Shown: positions 4,568-9,498 of the stretch, one piece after another
How the letters are laid out: every line of letters begins with the position of its first letter
Numbering within the stretch: position 1 is the first letter of the stretch
Source: Clostridiales bacterium
GTDB taxonomy: Bacteria > Bacillota > Clostridia > Oscillospirales > Acutalibacteraceae
DNA length: 9,498 nt
NCBI GenBank assembly: GCA_020860025.1
Contig: JAJBVC010000158.1
Span: 1-9,498, forward strand
Direction of reading: 5' to 3'
Position numbers and translations under genes: made by a program
The notes under the pieces: model-generated
What the model was told of the DNA's origin: nothing
What the model saw: the letters and a program-made list of their open reading frames with translations, nothing else
Database searches by the model: none

Positions 4568-6940
4568 ATGATGGATAAAAATTATAAAACACTTGAGCTT
4601 GATGTTATACTTGAAAAACTTGCAGACGAATGTTCCTGTAAGGATGCTGCCGATTTGGCACGTTCGCTTACGCCAAGCACCGATATGTCGGAGGCTGAGC
4701 TTTTGCTGTCGCAGACAGAAGATGCTTTTTCACTGCTTGCACGTTTTGGCGCACCGTCGTTTTCAGGTCTTGAAAATGTTAATAATCCGCTTCACAGAGC
4801 GGCTGCCGGAGGCTCTCTTAATCCAAAAGAGCTTCTTAATATCGGCTACTGCCTGCGTGCTTTAAGAACGCTCGATGAATGGCACGGTCATTGCAGTTCG
4901 GTTCATACTAATCTTGATTTCTTTTTTGAGAGCGTTACCGTGAATAAATATCTTGAAAGCAAAATTTTTTCTTGTATTTTAAATGAAGAGGAAATTGCTG
5001 ACAAGGCTTCGGACGCCCTTTACGATATTCGCCGTAAAATACGTTCAAAGGAAAATTCAATACGTGAAAAACTTGACGGTATGATTCATTCTGCCCATTA
5101 TCAGCAGTATTTGCAAGAGGCGATTGTAACACAGAGAAACGGACGTTTTGTAGTTCCCGTAAAGGCGGAATGTAGGGGTAATGTACCCGGTCTTGTACTT
5201 GATACCTCATCATCGGGAGCGACAGTTTTTATTGAGCCGTCATCAGTCGTTGAGGCAAATAATGATATTAAAGTTTTGCAGGGCAAAGAACGTGACGAGA
5301 TAATGCGTATTCTTTCAGAGCTTTCATTAGAATGCGGCACTTTTGCCGATTCAATTAAACATTCATATGAAAGTGCGGTAATGCTTAATCTTATTTTTGC
5401 CAAAGCTCATCTTGCTTATAAGATGAAAGCGACAAAGCCGATTTTAAATAATGACGGAATTATAAAATTAAAAAAAGCACGTCATCCTCTTATTGACCCT
5501 AAAAAGGTTGTTCCGACAGATATTTCTCTCGGCGAAGAGTATGACACACTTGTTATTACAGGGCCTAACACCGGCGGTAAAACCGTGTCGCTTAAAACAC
5601 TTGGGCTTCTGAGCGCAATGGCGATGTGCGGTTTACTGCTTCCTGTTGCCGACCGTTCAAGAGTTGCCGTGTTTGACAGAATTTTAGTTGATATAGGTGA
5701 CGAGCAAAGCATTGCCCAATCGCTGTCAACATTTTCATCACATATGGTGAATATTATCGACATTATGAATAATGCAGACAGTAACAGCCTTGTCCTGATT
5801 GATGAACTCGGCGCAGGTACAGACCCTGTTGAGGGTGCTGCGCTTGCTGTTTCTATTATTGAAAATTTACGTAAAAAGGGTGCTGTTATCGCAGCAACAA
5901 CGCATTATGCGGAACTAAAGGCATATGCTCTTGATACTGACGGTGTTACAAACGGCTGCTGCGAATTTGACGTTGAAACGCTTCGCCCGACTTACAGACT
6001 TTTAATCGGCGTTCCCGGCCGCTCAAATGCGTTTGCCATTTCCGAACATCTCGGTATGGAGCAATCGGTCGTAAATCACGCAAAATCGCTCGTTGGCAAT
6101 GATAACAGAGCGTTTGAGGATGTACTTGAAAAACTTGAAAAATCTCGCAAGGCACTTGATGATGAACGTAAAATTGCCGAGGAAATGACCGAACGTGCAA
6201 GAAAAACAGAGGAGCGTGCAAATTCCGAGCGTGACAAAATTGAAACGCTTAAAAAAAGAGAACTTGATAAAGCGAAGCGTGAAGCTCAAAAGATGATTGA
6301 CGCCGCTAAAAGAAAGTCTTCGGAATTTTTGCTTGAGCTTGAAAAACTCAAAAAGGAGCAGACTCAAACTAACGCAACCGAAATTGCTCGTAAAACACGC
6401 CGTGTCGTTAAATCTCAAATCGGCGAAATGGATGATTTAATCAATCCCGCACAGCTTGCTGAAAATTGGGACTATGATTACAAACTGCCGAGAGAGCCGA
6501 TTGTAGGCGACAGAGTTATTGTAAAAGGTATAGGTGAGGGCGAGGTCGTTGAAGTCGGCGATAAAATTCTTGTAAAATCAGGTATGCTGAAAACGAGAGT
6601 TAAGCTTTCCGATATAATGATTATGGAAAAGCCAAAGGAAAAGAAAAAGACTGCCGGGCATAATCTTTACCGAACATCATCCCGTGCCGACAGCGATGTT
6701 AAAACCGAGCTTGATTTGCGTGGCGAAACTGTTGACGAGGCTATAGGTGAGCTTAGTATCTTTATTGATAAATGTATACTTAACAGTATTGACGAAATCA
6801 GAATTATTCATGGCAAGGGTACAGGCGCATTAAGAAGCGCCGTTACAGATTATTTGAGAACGCACCCGAATATTGCCGAATACCGCTTGGGAAAATACGG
6901 CGAGGGTGAGAACGGAGTAACAATCGCTAAATTAAAATAG
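4568..6940 (+). CDS. mutS2: MutS2: ATPase/Smr endonuclease
   Basis: The 790-residue protein has the MutS2 order: clamp/core helices (about 1–300), ABC-type ATPase with Walker A GPNTGGKT (332–339), STFSSHM (387–393) and Walker B LVLIDELGAGTDP (408–420), the ATTHY histidine (446), a long charged coiled coil (about 513–605), a KOW-like beta region (about 640–686) and a C-terminal Smr domain with LDLRG (715–719) and HGKGTGALR (748–756). All key motifs are intact. Family knowledge: MutS2 lacks the mismatch-recognition domain of MutS; it has been linked to suppression of recombination and, in B. subtilis, to splitting collided ribosomes. GGAAAGG (4558–4564) is 3 nt from ATG 4568 and 6 nt from ATG 4571; the second start gives better spacing and removes one residue. 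It is the last gene of the plus-strand run. Confidence 0.96.
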   Translation: MMDKNYKTLELDVILEKLADECSCKDAADLARSLTPSTDMSEAELLLSQTEDAFSLLARFGAPSFSGLENVNNPLHRAAAGGSLNPKELLNIGYCLRALRTLDEWHGHCSSVHTNLDFFFESVTVNKYLESKIFSCILNEEEIADKASDALYDIRRKIRSKENSIREKLDGMIHSAHYQQYLQEAIVTQRNGRFVVPVKAECRGNVPGLVLDTSSSGATVFIEPSSVVEANNDIKVLQGKERDEIMRILSELSLECGTFADSIKHSYESAVMLNLIFAKAHLAYKMKATKPILNNDGIIKLKKARHPLIDPKKVVPTDISLGEEYDTLVITGPNTGGKTVSLKTLGLLSAMAMCGLLLPVADRSRVAVFDRILVDIGDEQSIAQSLSTFSSHMVNIIDIMNNADSNSLVLIDELGAGTDPVEGAALAVSIIENLRKKGAVIAATTHYAELKAYALDTDGVTNGCCEFDVETLRPTYRLLIGVPGRSNAFAISEHLGMEQSVVNHAKSLVGNDNRAFEDVLEKLEKSRKALDDERKIAEEMTERARKTEERANSERDKIETLKKRELDKAKREAQKMIDAAKRKSSEFLLELEKLKKEQTQTNATEIARKTRRVVKSQIGEMDDLINPAQLAENWDYDYKLPREPIVGDRVIVKGIGEGEVVEVGDKILVKSGMLKTRVKLSDIMIMEKPKEKKKTAGHNLYRTSSRADSDVKTELDLRGETVDEAIGELSIFIDKCILNSIDEIRIIHGKGTGALRSAVTDYLRTHPNIAEYRLGKYGEGENGVTIAKLK

Positions 6941-7061
6941 AAAAATAATAAGAGATAAAATATGTTAATGATAAACCGCTGATTTGTATGGAATGTTTAG
7001 GCTTTGTTGACGGATTATTTGTTTCTCAATGTGATAGAAAATCCAAATGAAAACATTTATT
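6941..7061. other. Short AT-rich convergent intergenic region
   Basis: This separates the ends of mutS2 and the LysR gene. I see no strong GC-rich terminator. A 20-codon frame at 6988–7050 (MECLGFVDGLF…) has no ribosome binding site or family pattern and is not called. Confidence 0.5.
7045..7058. terminator. Weak AT-rich hairpin between convergent mutS2 and LysR genes
   Basis: AAATG (7045–7049), loop AAAA, CATTT (7054–7058), followed on the plus strand by ATTTTAAT. It sits 3 nt past the LysR stop codon and about 105 nt past mutS2. The stem has only one G-C pair, so it is at best a weak terminator. Confidence 0.25.
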
Positions 7062-7940
7062 TTAATCACTGTTTACGATAATTTCTAAAAGTTTACTTGT
7101 AGCAACTGATTTTTCATCTGTGCTTTTAACGATGCAGATGTTCCTGCTTTTCAGTGGGTCTTTAACATTGATTTTTCGCACCGTGCCTTTAGCGATTGCA
7201 TCTTTTGCGAAATCTGATACAACACAGCTTATACCTAAATTCTTTTCGGCGAAGCGTACCAGCAGAGGGCTTGTTGCTAACTCAAATTTTGGATGAGCCA
7301 AATAATTTCGCTTTTCAAATTCACTTTCAATATATTGACGTGTGCTGGTGCATTTTTCCAAAAGAATAAGTTCATCGCTCGGAAGTTCGTTAACATATAC
7401 ATTGTCAATATTGCAGCTGTTGCCGCATATGAAAATATCTTCGATTTTTTTGACGGGGATTACGTCAAATTTATTTTCAATTATGACAGGCTCGCTCACT
7501 AAGGCAAAATCTATTACACCCTTCTTCAGCAGACTGATGGTCTGTGGAGTAGGGTTATTTGTTATTTCAATTTTGATGTTAGGAAATTTTTTGTGAAAGC
7601 TCTCTAAATACGGCAGTAAACAATATTCAAGCGTCATATCGCTTGCGCCGATTCTGATTTTTCCTGAATTCAATTCAAGCATTGATTGAAGCTTTCTTTC
7701 ACCCGAATCAAACGATTTAATTCCATTTGAAATATATTCGTATAAAACTTCTCCCTCGGCAGTCAAAGTAACGCCCTTTGGTTTTCTTACAAATAACTGA
7801 CAGCCGATATTTTCCTCAAGTTGATGAATACATTGACTCACAGCAGGCTGAGAAATATACAGCTGTTCTGCAGCAAGAGTGATATTTTTGCAATTTGCAA
7901 CACTGTAAAATATTTTGTACCAATCATAATCAATATCCAT
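7062..7940 (-). CDS. LysR-family transcriptional regulator
   Basis: The 292-residue protein has the normal LysR layout. An N-terminal winged helix-turn-helix (about 5–65) contains NITLAAEQLYISQPAVSQCI (19–38), then the linker helix and a periplasmic-binding-protein-like effector domain from about residue 93 (GKIRIGASDMTLEYCLLP) to the end. The effector and target are unknown. ATG 7940 is chosen over the in-frame TTG at 7949 because AAAGG on the minus strand lies only 2 nt from the TTG but 11 nt from the ATG. It begins 58 nt after purA on the same strand with no visible terminator between, so the two may be co-transcribed. LysR regulators more often sit divergent from their target, so control of purA is not implied by this layout. 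Confidence 0.9.
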   Translation of the reverse strand: MDIDYDWYKIFYSVANCKNITLAAEQLYISQPAVSQCIHQLEENIGCQLFVRKPKGVTLTAEGEVLYEYISNGIKSFDSGERKLQSMLELNSGKIRIGASDMTLEYCLLPYLESFHKKFPNIKIEITNNPTPQTISLLKKGVIDFALVSEPVIIENKFDVIPVKKIEDIFICGNSCNIDNVYVNELPSDELILLEKCTSTRQYIESEFEKRNYLAHPKFELATSPLLVRFAEKNLGISCVVSDFAKDAIAKGTVRKINVKDPLKSRNICIVKSTDEKSVATSKLLEIIVNSD

Positions 7941-7998
7941 TACTACCAAAACCTTTCGAGTTATCGCATTTTTATTTTATAATTGTCATTGTAAAAAA

Positions 7999-9288
7999 TC
8001 AATCTTTTAGTTTTGACTTTCTGTAAAGTATTTGATTTCGCTTTGGCCCGTTTGATATTAAAGTAACTGGTATTTCAAGTTCACGTTCAACAAAGTCAAC
8101 GAAATCCTTTGCCTCTTTCGGAAGCGCCTCAAAATCAGTGATATTTGTAATATCGCATTTCCAAGACGGCAGATATTTATAAACCGGCTTTGCCTTTTTC
8201 AGCAAGTAGGGAAGCGGAAAATTGTTTGTAATCTCGCCGTCAATAGAATATCCTACGCATACAGGAATCGCATCTAAACAGCCCAAAACATCAAGCAAAC
8301 TAAGAGCAATTTCAGTAGTGCCTTGAAGCATACAGCCGTATTTTGTAGCGACAATATCAAGATATCCCACACGTCTCGGTCTGCCTGTAGTAGCACCGTA
8401 TTCGCCGTTGTCGCCGCCGCTTTTTCTAAGAGTTTCGGCATCATTTCCAAATATTTCGCAAACAAAATCACCGGCTCCTATGCAAGTGGAATATGACTTT
8501 ACAACTGTAATTATCCTTTTGATTTCATAAGGCGGTATTCCCGTGCCGACAGAGCCGAAGCCTGCAAGCGGAAAAGATGAGGTAACATATGGATAAATAC
8601 CACTGTCAATATCACGTAAAGCGCCGAGCTGTCCCTCTAAAAGAATTTCTTTATTTTCTTTCATAGCGTTATTAAGTAAATACGGGCAGTCGCATAAATA
8701 ATCACTGAGCTTTATTTTTAATTGATTTAAATAAGATATAAATTCGTCAAGTGTTATATCAAGCTCACTGTCGTAAAAAGCCTTGAAATATATCTTTTTA
8801 TCTTCATAAATTCTCTTAGCCTTTGAATACAAATCGCTACAGTATAATTCAGCTATTTGAATATTTTTCTTTGCATATTTGTCGGCGTAAAATGGCGCAA
8901 TGCCGGACATAGTTGAGCCAAAGCTGTTCTTGCTGAGCCGTGTTTCTTCAAGCCTGTCCTGAGCCTTGTGAAACGGCAGTAAAAGCTGCGCTCTTGATGA
9001 CACTGAAATATTGGGATTTATGCCATTTTCGTTCAATAATTTATTTTCATCAAAAAATATATCAGCGTCAAATGCAACATTGCTTGCGATTACGTTAAGT
9101 GTATTTTCATTGAAAACACCCGACGGCAGCAAATGCATTACAAATTTACCGTAATCATTGATAACAGTATGACCTGCATTTGCACCTCCCTGAAATCTTA
9201 CAACAATGTCCGCTTTATTGGCAAGCAAGTCGGTTATTTTACCCTTGCCCTCATCGCCCCAATTACCGCCTACAACTGCTTTAACCAT
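7999..9288 (-). CDS. purA: Adenylosuccinate synthase, clostridial-type variant
   Basis: The 429-residue enzyme ligates IMP and aspartate using GTP, the first committed AMP step. P-loop NWGDEGKGK (9–17) holds the catalytic Asp12; His40 lies in GGANAGHT. YVTSSFPLAG (234–243), GATTGRPRRVG (298–308) and SNGPKR (412–417) are present. Differences from E. coli: the TTGRGIGP region is STMSGIAP (125–132), the positions of Arg143 and Arg147 are Lys140 and Gln144, and the TKLD guanine loop is SLLD (330–333). I recall the same GSTxSGIAPFY form in other clostridial PurA proteins, so I treat it as a lineage subtype, not a PurZ-like enzyme; the Asp that PurZ replaces is kept. ATG 9288 is preferred because GGAGGT lies 7 nt upstream; the ATG at 9303 overlaps that site. 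Confidence 0.94.
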   Translation of the reverse strand: MVKAVVGGNWGDEGKGKITDLLANKADIVVRFQGGANAGHTVINDYGKFVMHLLPSGVFNENTLNVIASNVAFDADIFFDENKLLNENGINPNISVSSRAQLLLPFHKAQDRLEETRLSKNSFGSTMSGIAPFYADKYAKKNIQIAELYCSDLYSKAKRIYEDKKIYFKAFYDSELDITLDEFISYLNQLKIKLSDYLCDCPYLLNNAMKENKEILLEGQLGALRDIDSGIYPYVTSSFPLAGFGSVGTGIPPYEIKRIITVVKSYSTCIGAGDFVCEIFGNDAETLRKSGGDNGEYGATTGRPRRVGYLDIVATKYGCMLQGTTEIALSLLDVLGCLDAIPVCVGYSIDGEITNNFPLPYLLKKAKPVYKYLPSWKCDITNITDFEALPKEAKDFVDFVERELEIPVTLISNGPKRNQILYRKSKLKD

Positions 9289-9328
9289 AATGATTACCTC
9301 CATATAATTTATTTCGTAATCATCATAG
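9285..9328 (-). promoter_or_regulatory. Hairpin enclosing the purA start codon
   Basis: On the minus strand ATGATTAC (9323–9290 region, arm 9316–9323) pairs perfectly with GTAATCAT (arm 9290–9297). The stem continues through G-U, A-U, U-A, G-U and G-C pairs out to 9285/9328, so the AUG (9286–9288) is fully inside it. The 18-nt loop (9298–9315) holds the GGAG of the ribosome binding site. This would expose the Shine-Dalgarno bases while pairing the start codon. Whether it forms or is regulated is inference. Confidence 0.45.
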
Positions 9329-9382
9329 CATTATTCTTTTGAAAGATAAAATATCAATAAATTATCTTACCAATAAGCATAG

Positions 9383-9412
9383 ATTATGATTAAATAATTA
9401 AGATTCAGTCAA
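9383..9412 (-). promoter_or_regulatory. Promoter P1 upstream of purA
   Basis: On the minus strand, -35 TTGACT (9407–9412, 5 of 6) and -10 CATAAT (9383–9388, 5 of 6) are separated by 18 nt. Transcription would start near 9376, giving a leader of about 88 nt that includes the start-codon hairpin. Confidence 0.6.
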
Positions 9413-9418
9413 AATAAT

Positions 9419-9447
9419 ATTATCCGAAATTTCAGTATTGATTTCAA
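9419..9447 (-). promoter_or_regulatory. Promoter P2 upstream of purA, tandem with P1
   Basis: On the minus strand, -35 TTGAAA (9442–9447) and -10 GATAAT (9419–9424) are separated by 17 nt. The stretch 9420–9432 (TTATCCGAAATTT on the plus strand) overlaps this promoter and resembles the PurBox of B. subtilis PurR (AWWWCCGAACWWT) at 11 of 13 positions, but no paired second box was found, so an operator is only a possibility. Confidence 0.45.
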
Positions 9448-9498
9448 TAAAAAATTTTTGTCAGTACTTATTTTGAGACTCTGTTATTTTTTATGAAG

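Noticed and set aside
6023..6418. 131-codon minus-strand frame, the longest antisense frame in the window
   Set aside because: It is antisense to the MutS2 coiled coil; the Phe/Leu/Ser-rich composition is what Lys/Glu-rich codons give on the other strand.
6988..7050. 20-codon frame MECLGFVDGLF… between mutS2 and the LysR gene
   Set aside because: It has no Shine-Dalgarno site, no recognisable pattern and lies in a convergent spacer.
7955..7990. Possible separate promoter for the LysR gene (minus-strand ATGACA, 18 nt, GATAAC)
   Set aside because: The -10 match is weak (4 of 6) and the predicted start would leave almost no leader before the ATG; chance is likely in this AT-rich gap.
7999..9288. 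PurA considered as a PurZ-type enzyme for 2-aminoadenine synthesis
   Set aside because: The Asp of GDEGKGK, which PurZ enzymes replace, is present, and no phage genes or other Z-genome genes lie in the window.
9133..9342. 69-codon plus-strand frame with a hydrophobic C-terminus at the purA 5' end
   Set aside because: It is antisense to purA for most of its length and has no ribosome binding site; the hydrophobic tail comes from the AT-rich leader.

Overview
The window looks like a chromosomal core segment of an AT-rich clostridial Firmicute. I lean to the Oscillospirales/Ruminococcaceae, but that is inferred from gene order and protein style and was not searched. The order phoH–ybeY–era–yqzL–recO is the familiar Firmicute block. 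Strong Shine-Dalgarno sites, TAATG stop/start overlaps and a sigma-A type promoter fit as well. I see no rRNA, tRNA, CRISPR array or phage gene.

Left two thirds (1–6940, plus strand). A good promoter (TTTACA, 17 nt, TATAAT) lies at the very start and is followed by one long collinear run. The run holds a soluble CBS/CorC protein of the YbeX type, phoH, ybeY, era, a 47-residue YqzL-like protein, recO, a possible 21-residue micro-ORF that resembles YqzL, and mutS2. The theme is 16S rRNA/30S maturation and ribosome quality control (YbeX, PhoH, YbeY, Era and possibly MutS2) joined to recombination (RecO, MutS2). No convincing terminator interrupts the run except what may lie inside the inserted element.

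The most unusual object is a 333-bp gene-less element at 3279–3611, between era and yqzL. It starts with CACCACCA, ends with TGGTGGTG and is flanked by a perfect 7-bp direct repeat TTTTATA, so it looks like a MITE-type non-autonomous insertion. Its inside is built of nested inverted repeats: a second inner pair at 3313–3334/3519–3540, a separate hairpin filling 3541–3579, and a central hairpin whose minus-strand loop is C(UUCG)G. The insertion ends exactly at the yqzL start codon, with the right-hand target copy supplying the A of ATG. The element's terminal GGTGGTG is now the best ribosome binding site candidate for yqzL, and it is buried in a hairpin.

Right third (7062–9498, minus strand). 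purA (adenylosuccinate synthase) is followed by a LysR-family regulator gene, convergent with mutS2. The purA leader has two tandem promoter-like sequences and a long hairpin that encloses the start codon. The PurA protein differs from E. coli PurA at several IMP- and GTP-contacting positions but keeps the catalytic Asp/His and the TGRPRR loop; my recollection is that this is a clostridial subtype rather than a new enzyme.

The genes themselves are ordinary. The points worth following up are the MITE-like element and its effect on yqzL/recO, and the YqzL-like micro-ORF in front of mutS2.
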